This document shows, one piece after another, positions 38,601-50,130 of a DNA stretch of 64,000 nucleotides (within the stretch, counting starts at the first letter, position 1; every line of letters starts with the position of its first letter). The notes beneath the pieces are model-generated. The model made no database searches. It saw only the letters and a list, made by a program, of their open reading frames with translations, and was not told where the DNA came from. The position numbers and the translations under genes were made by a program. Origin of the DNA: Prinia subflava. Its lineage: Eukaryota > Chordata > Aves > Passeriformes > Cisticolidae. The stretch is taken from contig NC_086257.1 of the NCBI RefSeq assembly GCF_021018805.1, forward strand, positions 12,644,693-12,708,692. The letters are read 5' to 3'.

Positions 38601-41600
38601 AGCTGGAGAAAGGCACAAGCTAGATCTGCTTTGATTTAATACATAAATATCAGTTTTTAAGGTGCTTCCTTCACATAGGCACAATACATAATGACTCAAC
38701 AATGTAAAAATTATGAGACTATGATTTGTGTCATTCAAGACACAGTACACAGGTAATCCTAGAAAGCTGGAGACTGACAAAAACCACATGGGTAACCCTT
38801 AAAACTGTTCACTATTAACAAGAGAAACATGGTAAGCCACTGGGGAAACTTGACTGAATTTACATTTTTGTAGAGTTGTTGAAGATGTGTATCTGGACAT
38901 ATTGAAGAAAAATCTTACACATACAGCTAGTATATTCACATGCATTGGCTAAACCTTTCAAATACCTAGGATTAAAATTTAATCCTAAACTGATATTAAG
39001 TTTCCTAATTATGCATGGTTGTGGACCCTGTACTCATAATTCTCTGCTGAAGTCAGAGCTTCCAGTTGGACACTGCCTGTGAATAATCAAGCAATTTTAT
39101 TTAGAAGCCTACATTTGGATGTGATAGCTTAATGCTGTAGATACCTATAATGATTTTTGTTTGGTTTGCATGTTTCTCTGTTTGAAATGTTAAGTATTCT
39201 AATTTATGTTGTGATGATATGGCTTTTACTTTTAAAAACTTGTTTTATTTGGAGAGATCAGCAGAAGCAATAGGTGTAAAAAAGGTGATTTAAAAGCTCT
39301 GACCAAGCTGGGGTTTACTTACAGGGAGCTGTATTTTTTTCCTGACTCTAGTCACAGGTGAAATAATACAAATGGTGATCTACAGTACATCCTGTACTTC
39401 AGTTAGTCAAAGACTGATTTGTCTAATGGTATAATAGCAGGGCCAAAATCTCAATGAGTCTACCCACAGCTTTGCACATTGACTTCACAAGGGGTTTTCA
39501 TGGTTAAGGCTCAGGAGCCATGGGCCACACAGGTCAAACCATATCTTGCTGCATATGGGAATCCAAAGCTTCTCTCTTTTTGTTGTGCTGGAGTTGATTC
39601 AAATTCTCTGTGGTCCACATATGAGGAGCAGGACTTGCTAATGGCTGGGTTGTGACAGGAAACACAACCAGCTCTGCCAGTGCTAATGGGCACAAGGCAG
39701 TGGGCAGCCAGTGCAGCAGTGCCATCAGCTCTGTGCGAGCAGGCTGGCCCTGGTGACAGTCCCTGCAAGCCACCAAACCACTGCCATCATTGCTGAGGGA
39801 TCTTTGGGGTGGGGGATGCTGGAAAATGAAGCCTTTTATATGTTGAAAAAATCAACTACTGAGACCAAGTTTATAGAAGGATGTATTATTGCTCTATGAG
39901 ACCAAAAGAGAGTCAGGAACAATGTGGATGTTTCAGTCCTTCTGCTTCTGTAGCAACTTGTGTAGCTGGGGATGGACTGTCTTAATCTATTGCTGTGCTG
40001 GGATGACAGAAAGGTAATTTTTGCCTCTGTTCTTCGTTATTAATATTCTTTTTTCACCATGCAAACCCAGAGTGCTGCTGTAGGCATTGTGGAGCAGAGA
40101 GGGCGGGTCACAGCCCCGCGGGTGGGGGGAGAGGGGCACACATAGCTCCTGTGGCATTTGCATTTCCAGAGTCAGGGATGGCAGTCTCTGCCCAGAACAA
40201 GCTCTGTTTTCTCTGAGGTTTACAGAGGTGCACAGGGTGCAGAGCAGGCATGACAGTGGCTCCAAGTTGACACCATGAATAGCAGAACTGACCTGTGCAT
40301 CACAGAGGTACGAGCCAAGGTTTGTCCAAAGGTTGGAGCAGCCCTGTGCTCCCAGCACTCCATCATCCTCCCTCCTCTGAGGTGTTTCAGCCAGGGTAAA
40401 TATCTTTTAGGGCACTGAGTGAGAACCTAATGTGAGTATTTTTTGTGTGAGAGAGCTGATGGGACTGTCTTATTTCTGAAATTTCTGAATTCATGATAAC
40501 AAAATAAAATCCTCAATTTCCTGCAAAAAAAAAAAAAAAAAATCAAGCCTATATGCTTTTTCACATTGGATATTGGTGAAACTTTGTAAAATTGAGTTCT
40601 CCATTTAATTTTCTGACTCTCCATATTATCACATCTTCTAGCCTATTAGGCAAACACTCAGGTAGATTTATATTAGGTGCATTTTAAAAAGTGGAGATAG
40701 GTAGTAAAGATTATATTGATGTACATAAGACAGAAGACAACAACACATGGAGAAAGAAGATATATGACTGGCTGGAAGCATTGTAAGCTAACACTTTGCT
40801 AACTTGCCACATGTGTACATCACATAAGCAGCTGAAAATATTTAATAGTGAAGGCTCACACATCTATAGTGCATTCAGTTTGGGGGAAGCATATGCAGCT
40901 GTTACAGATTTAAGTAGTATTTTCTTTTCCTGTTGGTGACACTGAAGAAAAAGAGGACCTATAACTGAAAGATTATATGTTAAAGACAGGCTATAAGGAG
41001 GCATGAAGTGGAAGTAAAAATAATTATTAAGAACAGGAAAAGTACTGCATTCTCTGAAAGTGCAAACATGGACTTTAGAAACAGATAAGCCTCTCCTTTC
41101 TCTCTCTATGGAACTTCCTTTGTTTAAGGACTTGCTTTGAACGACTTACTAAAATGGGCTACTGGCACAAAATTTAATTTACACTATTATGAGAATATAT
41201 AAATTATATTTTGCATACCAAAACTTTCACATGTGCTATGTCTGTGTTATTTGCTTTCTAAATAAATGGTTAAAGAACAAATGTTTTTACTTATAATGCT
41301 TCCAGTATCCACAGAGCTTGCTCACTACAGTCTTTTCATTTCCCATACAATCAGAATCTAGTTTAATTATATAAAAGCATCCTCCATAAAAAGTAGTGCA
41401 AATGCTTTGCAGAGAGAGATAAAGAAAAGAAGTAATGTTTTATGCAGATTGTCACAGTGACTCTCAAGGAGAGGAAAAACAATCTCTGAGGATAGACTAC
41501 CATGAACACAAGAAAATCAGAAATAAAGAAGAAATAGCAGCAGAATTATTTTTGAAACATAGATCTCATTTAGGAGCCACAGAAGAAGGAAAAAGGGAAG

Positions 41601-41794
41601 GGAAAAGAATGGAAAGGAAATGAGTTGTGTAACAACAAAAAAAAGGAAAGGAAATTGGAAAGTTTTCAGATGAGATTTAAGAACAAAGACATTTCCGGGA
41701 GAGGAAGATAAGGCAGCAGCACAAAAAAGGAGAAGAACATCCATGCAGTGTTGGAAATCACAAAAGAAAGAAGAGTGGCTTAGCTTATAGTCAA
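35691..41794. other. A/T-rich gene desert, block 5
   Basis: No coding signal is seen. A19 and A18 runs lie at 36974 and 40525. A repeat fragment with CCCACTGGAATCAATGGG lies at 37118-37137. GC-richer patches occur at 39505-39800 and 40085-40380. A purine-rich tract spans about 41550-41740. No promoter-like element was identified. Confidence 0.55.
37275..37385 (+). mobile_element. Old amniote SINE fragment
   Basis: CTTGGAGCAGGGACTGTCTC, followed by CAGCACTTAACACAATGAAA and CCTTGATCTC, matches the 3' portion of a widespread amniote repeat that ends in 'gcacctagcacaatggggcc'. It is degraded, and the subfamily is not assignable by eye. Confidence 0.45.
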
Positions 41795-41950
41795 CAGACC
41801 CAGGATTTGGAAAGCCTGGATACTGCTGTCTGGGTGCCTTTTGTCTCTCTGGACTTTCCTACCTATAAAATGGAAAACAGGTTGGGTGATGAGGCATGAG
41901 GGTCTCAAGAGACTTCTGAGAGAAAAGCCTTGAAGGGGCTATGGAATAGT
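41795..41950 (+). mobile_element. MIR-like SINE remnant
   Basis: CTTTCCTACCTATAAAATGG (compare MIR 'tttccccatctgtaaaatgg') is followed by a GATGAGGCATGAGGGTCTC region and an AAAGCCTTGAAGGGGCTATG end, in the order expected of a MIR/CORE-SINE. Confidence 0.45.
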
Positions 41951-44367
41951 TGTACAAAAGTAAGATATGGCCTGTTGATCTTCCCTGGTGAGATACAAAT
42001 GTTCAAGTGTTCTTTATAGTTGATAGGTAAATTATTTTGTAGCAAATTACAAGTAGTAGGAAGGAACTGTGACTAAGCCAACATAGAACGGAGAAGAGAA
42101 CAAGCAGAGCTGTGATATTTACAGTAGATATAGTGATTAAAAAGATAGAATTAAGAATAAGAAAGCCTAGGGGAAGAATAAGGAACAATGAATTTTAATG
42201 AAGAGGAAAACTTCCTTCAAGGGAGATGAATAGATAACTTTTGCTGTAACTGGAGGAAAAGCATACCAGAAACACTGAGACAAATGTAACCTTGTGTTAT
42301 TCCAGCTTTTATTATCTTTCTCCACAACATGTATTCCAAAAAGAAATGAAATCCTCCCACAGAGGAGCTTTGAGAGGGAGGTGCCCTGCAGGTTGGCCGA
42401 TGTTGGCTGAACCCAGAAGGGTGAGGATGGAAAGGGACCCATCTGAGACAGGCAGGAGTTTTGTTTCTCCTGTCATGAGGAGCAAATGATGAGGAGCAAA
42501 TGTGGAGCAATTATTTGCTCTTTTGCAATTTCCCCTAGAGGTTACTTTCTCCTCCTCTTCTCTGGAGTGCTCAGAGAAGGCTTTCCTGCCCCACCTGCCA
42601 GTGCCTGCCTTGGCCATATTTACTTGATTTATGTTTGTGGTGTACTAAATAGTGATGCAATCTGTGCCATGTGTTTAGTAAGATGAACCAAAGGAAATGG
42701 CTTGCTGCTGCAAGATCTTAGAATATGCTGAGGAGATTATAGAAACTTCCAAGAAGAGCAGCTAGAGCAGAAGAGCTGAAGCAGGGCTGTTTGACTCAAG
42801 AAATAAACATCACCAAGCATTCACAGAAGTGAAGACTCTCTTAAAGCCACTTTTTAAACTATTCTTTTACTGTACCCATTTAGAATAAATTTTAGTTTGT
42901 TGCCCAAAAGCTACAAAGTACCATAAACCCTGCTGTACTCAGAAAATATAACTCACAAGCATGGTGGATCTTTCTGAGGACTTCCCAAACTAGCTGCTCT
43001 ATACTTTGTGAACTTTTACACACACCTTATTTCTCTTAAAATGTTCTTTTATCTTCTCCTTTACATCTTACTATACCTAAAAACTTGAAGGGGATCACAT
43101 TTAATAGTGGAGTCCATCAGAAGTGGAGATGAGAGAAGGAGCAGCGGGGCAGTTATCTCTGTGCCACTGCTCCATCCACACTCCTTGAATAACTCTGCAC
43201 AATGACACTTGAATGAAAGCCTAAGTAAATTCTGGTTGATAACTGCTTGGAACAAATGTGGAACAAAGAAGCTATGTTCTACTCTTTATATGTTGGAAGA
43301 ATGAACTTGTTGCTGCTTGATCAGTTCCTTGTCCTTCGCTAGTACTTGAGTTCCTCTTTTTGCTGAGAGAGCATGCAACTTTGCAGTGCAGGGTTGTGTT
43401 ATATTTCCTGACCTTTGACACTTTTTTCCCCCCAGAGATTTAAAGGAGTTAATATGGGAAGCAGTTTTTGTCTCACTTTGGCTTTTAAATAGCAGAGTCT
43501 ATTTATTTCTCATTCAGCAAGCCTCAATTATTTGTTTGTAAAAAATCATTTGGTAACGGGTTTAATTTATCCTTCATGTAACTACACTGGAAAACAATAA
43601 CGTTACACAAGAGATGAATTTAACAAATATATAACTCTTGTAGGGACAAAAGGAATTCTTTCTAGAGCTGTGTGAAAGGTTTATTATACATGCCTGATTT
43701 AGTATATTTCTACAAATCTGAATGTTAGAGCCCATTTTGCCTTTCTTCAAAAGTACTTAATCTGAAACCAGGCCCAAATGTTGAACCATCACTTTTGTTT
43801 TTTTAAGAAAAAGGATTTGATTATGCTTATGCTGAGGTTGTATAATGCTTGCTCCTGGCAAATACTCCATTCAATATTTGCAATGTAACACCAAATTGGG
43901 CAAATCCATGCAGCTGCAGAGCAAGAAGAAAACTCATGTCAAGCTGCCTAACTCCAGGTTCTCCAGGGCTGGGTGAAGTGATGGTGCTGGTGGGGAGATG
44001 GACACCAGGCAGGGCTGTGTGTCCTCTGAGCCTGTTCTGATATTATTCTCCTTGCCATAGTGTCTGCCTAGGCAATCCACTGATGTGTTAAACAATGCCA
44101 ATCACATCTGTAGCATGCAGTTCTTTCTCTCCTCTTCCCCAGGGGTGGAGCACACAGAGGCAAACATCTTACTGTTGGACAAATTTTTGATTTTTTCAAC
44201 TGAATGCACACACACACACCCCTATGATACCATGCACAGTGTAGTGTCTTCCTAAATTCGTGCTGTGTGTGTAACCAAGCAGTTAACCAAGCCACTTTTC
44301 AGGGACTGTGCTGTGTTTGATTTGTGCTCTGAGGAGGTGATGCCATGCCCTGGAGAGAGCAATAACT

Positions 44368-44486
44368 CATGACCCAGGACCCAGGATTCCTAATCTTGGC
44401 TGTGCTGCCAACCTGCTGCATGGACCTAGGTAAATCACTTGACCCAGATTCCCAAAGACAGATAAGCACCTAAGATCTTTAAATAG
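44368..44486 (+). mobile_element. MIR-family SINE remnant
   Basis: GACCCAGGACCCAGGATTCC, GCTGTGCTGCCAACCTGCTG and GGACCTAGGTAAATCACTTG follow the MIR core order ('ggctctgccactgacttgctgtgtgaccttgggcaagtcactt'). The downstream part (AGATAAGCACCTAAGATCTT) resembles another amniote repeat. Confidence 0.6.
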
Positions 44487-46999
44487 TGACATCCAGGACA
44501 GATTTATCTGGAGTGCTGGATGCAACTTATAAGCAGTCCTACAATGGGGTTGTGACTGGTGACTGGTCGCCTTTCTCTCCTACTTTTAAAGCTGTATCTG
44601 TATCTGTTCTTCATCTACATTCACTATTTCAGCTCCATCCAAATGCTGAGGTAATGCATTTTGCAAGGAGCACCAACATTCTACAATGTACATGGAAAAC
44701 CATGGAAAAACTCACCTATGGTTGATGGTCTGTAAGGCCTGCAGTGAGAGTTTTAAATTAGGTGCCCCACTGCCATGAGAACCTGGGGTTTGACAGTGTG
44801 CCTGTATTCAGAGTGTGTGTAAGGCAGATTTAGGTGGCAGAGAACACAGAGGCAGACAAGTGGGAGTTACCTGGCTCATTTGGTAGTTATAAAACCAGCC
44901 CAGGATGGTGAAAATGCAAGTTCAGTTTTCTAATCCAATCCAGGTCTGCTAGGGATGATTTGGTCACAAATTCCAAAAAGTATCTGAACCAGTAAACTAC
45001 CAGAAACTCTGTGAAATACATTTTTATTTGGGGGGGAATTGCAGGGTAGAAGGAAAATCAAGCATGGTAACTGAGTCACGGATGACTATTTTTTGCCTCT
45101 AGTCCAAGGAGGCACCAGGACAGAGTGAACATACCCAAACCCCATCCTTTAGCCTGGGCATTCCAGGCTGGTGTTCCACCAGGAACAATAAAATGTCAGC
45201 AAGGAGAAGAAAGGCAGCATACAATTAAAAGCTATGATGCCTTATGTGCATCTGAAGAACCACCTGTGTGTCCTTCTAGGGACTTTTCTGTCTCATAAAG
45301 GCAAGGGACACTCTCCAGGGCATTATTTGCATGTGTGGGGGTGACCCTGCACACAGCAAAGCACGACCCTGGACCTTGCTGCTGCAGCAGCAGACAACAC
45401 TTCTAACATTTGTAAGGGAAGCTTCAGGAGAGGCAGGGGCACGAGGATGCCAGGCTCCTTGGAAAATCACAGTAAGAATGTATAAATGGTGCACAAAATA
45501 ATAATAATGGCATTCCTGCCATTCAGCTCTGGCCATGCTCTGAGCAGTGTGACAGAATTTTGAGGGGCCTCTGTTTCTCATGATCAAAGTGGTGAAAATA
45601 TTCAGAACTCCTCGATGGCCTGGAGAAGCCTGCCATTGTGCAAGATGGAGTGTAGTTAAAAAAAAAAACCCAACATATTTTATGAGTAGATCTGGAAGCA
45701 AAACAGCTGAGTGCCTCTTTCAGCCAGGCTTTTATACGTGGTCGTAGGGTATCTGGGAATCCATGAATCCACGCTGACATCTGCACACTTAGAATCATGA
45801 TGCTGCAGGCCCTAAGTATATATTTAGACTGCATCTACAAACCTTGCAGAAAAACATTAAATCAGCAAAATGAAAAAAAAAAACCCAAGCAAAAATGAGA
45901 CATAAAAACGAGCTGGCTACTCTAAAACACAGATACAGTAATTATTTCAGTCTTTTGCTTAGGGGTGTACCAACTGTTTACAATTTACTGTTTGGCAAGC
46001 TGGGTGTTCTCATTTCCCTCATGGTTCAGGAGTCAAAAACATATGCTACCTTTAGTAATGAACTCTTCCAAGATTTGAAACTATCCATATTCATGTCACA
46101 AGAAATGTTTACACAAGAGCAAAATGCTCCAACATCAAAATAAATCAGTAACATCTCAGAGTTTATATTTCCATATGCTTCTTTGGCATAATAAAGCAGG
46201 CAAAGGACTGCTGTTGTAAAATGGAGTTTAATTAAAAACAAAAGAAAAAAAACTTTATCAGAAATCATGGGCATCCAAAATCGTGCAGAATAATGCAGAG
46301 ATTCAACATATTCTAAAGATTTATAATCTATCAATAGAAACAAGAAAATGCAATATAATCATATCCTCTACACACCTTGCATATTTTCCATATTATGTGC
46401 ATAAATTATACATTCATTTTCATAATTATGGTAACATTCTAGTTTTCACATAAACTGCTATTACTCCTGGGTACCAGTAAGTTTACATCTACCAAGGCTA
46501 CACGCTAATTACATTTTCTCTTTATAATGTTATCTATTTATCAAGTTTAGTTTCTTAATGGAAATTAATAGACTAGGTCTCTGCAGAAAAAAAAATATAA
46601 TCAGGGGTGACATAGTGTTTGGGTATTTTTCAGCTTTCTTGTTATTCAAGCTTAGAGGGCTTTGAGAGCTTGATTGGTGATTATGGTGTATAAAACCAAT
46701 GTCCAGGACATGGCTGGGAAGGAGTTAATGATTTTCCTTTTGCCAGCGGAGGTCCACAGCTGCCTGAACAGAGTGCAGGGATTTTCAGGGTAGCCAGCTG
46801 TGGGGATTTAATTGATTCACCCACCAGCCCATAAAGGGGGGTACCACAGGGTGACTCTAAATCCTGCTGTGATTAAGGGAGGAGGAGGAAGTTTAGGGTG
46901 GGTATTGTAGCCGTGAGAAGACCTAAGCAGGAATGACTAGATGGGTAAATACTTAATGTTATTTTCTTCTGACAATAGTGTCAAGGGAAGAAATGTGTG

Positions 47000-47001
<2 letters not shown>

Positions 47002-47036
<35 letters not shown>
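47002..47036. repeat. Oligo-T run, 35 nt
   Basis: A perfect homopolymer followed by GTTGTTTGGTTGG. No element body is recognised. Confidence 0.95.
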
Positions 47037-47037
<1 letters not shown>

Positions 47038-49216
47038 TTGTTTGGTTGGTTTTTATTTTTTTACACATGCTTGAAAAAAAGAGGGCTCTTTCTATTTTTC
47101 TAAGACTTTATTTTTCTAACTTCTAATGGAGCTCTGTAATACTCTTGCTTGGATATAAAGTTAGGGCAGCAAGAGAGCTTGAACTGAAGGGATGGAAGAT
47201 GTGCCTCAGCCAGTGCAGGAGATGAAGATGAGCGGATGGGTGTGGGCAGGAGGGAGGAATAATCCCACAGTGTGTGGGATGCTGGAGGAAATCTCCTTGT
47301 CTATATATACAGGAGGGTGACATCTTAAGCAGTCTTGGCGTTCAGCTCTGCAATGTACCTGTTTTCTGTTCAGCTGAGTGCAGTAGAAGGTTTACCTTCC
47401 CAGACATTTGACTGTTTTTAACAACAGGGTTTATCAAGGCCTGGCTAATCCCCTGGGTGGGTTTCCCTTCTTTTTCTCTGTCTCTGAATCAGAGTATTGT
47501 CAGAAATCCGCAACTTGTTCTACAGGGACAGCAGTGGAATTGTAACACCTTCTGTAAGAACCAGCTTTGACTCTATTTTGGGTTGATCCTTGGCACGTTT
47601 TTTTTTTTCCTCCCTCACCTGTAGTGAGAGGAAGTTTCCTTCCTTACCTCCATCTGCCTTGAGGTTTCTCAGGTTTAAGCATGGCAATTTACCTGAGGAG
47701 CAGCCTTTATTTGGGGTAAGAAATTCTACATAAATGTAAGAGATTAATACCTAGCAGCACCCTATTTTGAATATTACAATATGTTTAGTTGTGACATATT
47801 CTATTTCTAACATTATTTCTAACTTTAGAAATTATTTATATATTTCAAGCATTATTTACATCCACTTTCTCCTCCTCTGGCAGTAACTCTGCTGTAGTTG
47901 AAATATAAATCCAGAGAGATGATATCAAAGGTTTCATTCAGGAATGCTTATCTAAATAACATGTTGTATGTGAAGAATAACAGTTAACATTTATGTCTGG
48001 CACCTCATTCTAGCAATAATACACTGCTTATATAGATAATAAGGATCTCTGGGATGCACAAGTCTAGAAAAGAGCCATGAGCCTCACCTGCATGTTCTGC
48101 AAGGCATTCAGAGGTTGCTGTGATATGCCACAATTCCATGGCTTCCAGTTAGCACATCTCTTCACATGGCAGGCGTGCTCCCAAATCCTATTGCAGTGAA
48201 GGCCTGGATGTGTGTGCATCTTCCCTGTGCAACACACACACTCCAAGACTTTTCTAAGTATTGGTGTATAAAAGTTGGCTTTCACTGGTATTTTGAAACC
48301 TTTCACAAAGGGATTTTTGTAGAGTCCTGCTTCTATAGACACAATGTGTTGACTCAGGATATTGTCATGGTTGAAGTGTTCTCAGACCATTTTTCCCCTA
48401 AGATTTGAAAAGCTCACTTATCTTTTGCCCTCATTAAGGTCAGCTACTGCCTATGAAATACCTTACGCATTCAGAATGCTCAGCGAAGTGTTAATCATTG
48501 ACACAGGAGATGTTCCAAGTGTTGTGAGTGCTGTATGTTAGCCAAAGTCTCATCAGCCCATGAAATCTGTTCCAGATCCTCTGGCTATAATTTATTGCTG
48601 GATTATTCTTTATTAATCCCTGATAGGGTGCTCTGCTGTTGTATGCAACAAGAAAGGAGATGGTACTTGTTCACTTAAGTGGCAAACACAACACTGAGCA
48701 GTGATGTGGCTGTTGATGGCAGCCTATGATTTTTTTATTGGCCAAGATTTTCAAAAGGTCACTGACAGCACCTTATTCCACTGCAGTCTCCCAGGAATGT
48801 TTGAGGAAACAGGGTAATCAGAGACTCAGAACCCCCCTCACAGCTCTTGAGCTTTCCCTCAAAGCCAAGGGATTGTTCACCTACATTCAGTGTGTTTCTG
48901 AATGATCCCAGGAATAACCTGTTATAAAATTGAGAGCACCAGTCAGCCTTAAAGTGTGTAAAACCCAAATTGGCTCTACGTAGAGGAATGGTTTAGATAA
49001 GCAGTCTTGTTCATGTGAGATTATCGCTAAACTGACTTATATTCAGTTTGCCTCCTGCTATTAAAATCTCAGTCACCCTTTGTGCTAATGCTTTTTCAAG
49101 ATGTAGCACTGCTCAGAAACACAAACTGTCCTGAGTATTTTTTATAGTGTTCAGAAATAATTTCATAAGAGCAACTGCAGTAGTTCAGACAAGGGCTTGT
49201 CTAACATTACTGTTTT

Positions 49217-50130
49217 TGTAACAGTGGCCAAAACTGGTTGTCAGGGGAAGATTATAAAGCATGCTCAAGGCAAATGTGTAAAATCTGTCCACTGAGTATT
49301 TTTCTGGCTTCTGACTATTCTGGCTCAGGGACTTTAAGACCACTGTGGCTTGTCTGTTTACTAACTCTCTCCAGCTCTCTTTTCAAGTACTTATTAAGCC
49401 TGCCCTTGAACGCAGGAAAGTTTTGTTTCTGCCACATCGTTTGGCAAGGATTGACATAATTTTGCTACATATGAATGAAGAACTTCTTGCTTGTTTTGAA
49501 TTGGGATCAACTGGTTTCCTTTGGCCACGGTGTCCTGTATAGAAAAAAGGAAAGAGAAATCCATCTCTATCTCATCGTTGTTGTGGACCTTCACAATTTT
49601 TCCCCTAAGCTCTCTCTTTTCCAGGATGAAAAGTTTTAGCTGACTGAGTCATCCCTTGTATAGAAACCATTCACCTTTATTGCTGTTTTCTGCATATTTT
49701 CCAGTTCTAACACATTTTTCCAGGTGGAGGTCTTATAATTAACCACAGTTTACAAGATGTAGGAGAAGCATGGATTTGTACAATGACAGAATACATGACT
49801 TTATTTTTTGTCTTCTCTTCCTTTTGTGTGAATGACCTTAGTGTTACCAAATACCTGAGTAATATTTTCATGGTACTATCATAACCCCAAGACTTCCACT
49901 CTGAGTGATGTTGACTACCTCAAACCAATGCTTTTTTACATGTAGAGCAAGCACTGTTTCCCCCAACAAATATTATTTTACCTTAATCTGCGTATTTGTA
50001 ATGCAACACCCTCAGTTATTTGGTTATTTTTCCTGAAGTATTAACTTGATATTCATTCTTTGACTTTCAGTTTCAGCATATTTTGTGAGTTCTGTAGCTT
50101 CCATGATTGTCCGAAACTATATATCAAATC
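49217..50130 (-). mobile_element. Degraded CR1/L3-type LINE, 3' portion
   Basis: Read on the minus strand, the segment follows the 3' region of amniote CR1/L3 elements in order. On the plus strand this appears as AATGAAGAACTTCTTGCTTG, then CTCTCTTTTCCAGGATGAAA, then TGCATATTTTCCAGTTCTAA, then CCCCAAGACTTCCACTCTGA, then TTCAGCATATTTTGTGAGTT. Each lies at the spacing expected of the antisense of the CR1 consensus as I remember it. Divergence is high and no ORF survives, so it is an ancient insertion. Confidence 0.65.

Larger units (their letters stand above)
41951..49216. other. A/T-rich gene desert, block 6
   Basis: No protein-like ORF is seen. A 14-bp tandem duplication (TGAGGAGCAAATG-) lies at 42476-42503 and a short CA repeat at 44204-44219. 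Repeat-free, enhancer-like stretches lie at 43400-43590, 46130-46330, 46600-46880, 47380-47600 and 48540-48660. They carry AATTA- and TAATCC-type motifs. The 45050-45830 part is GC-richer with no recognised function. Confidence 0.5.
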
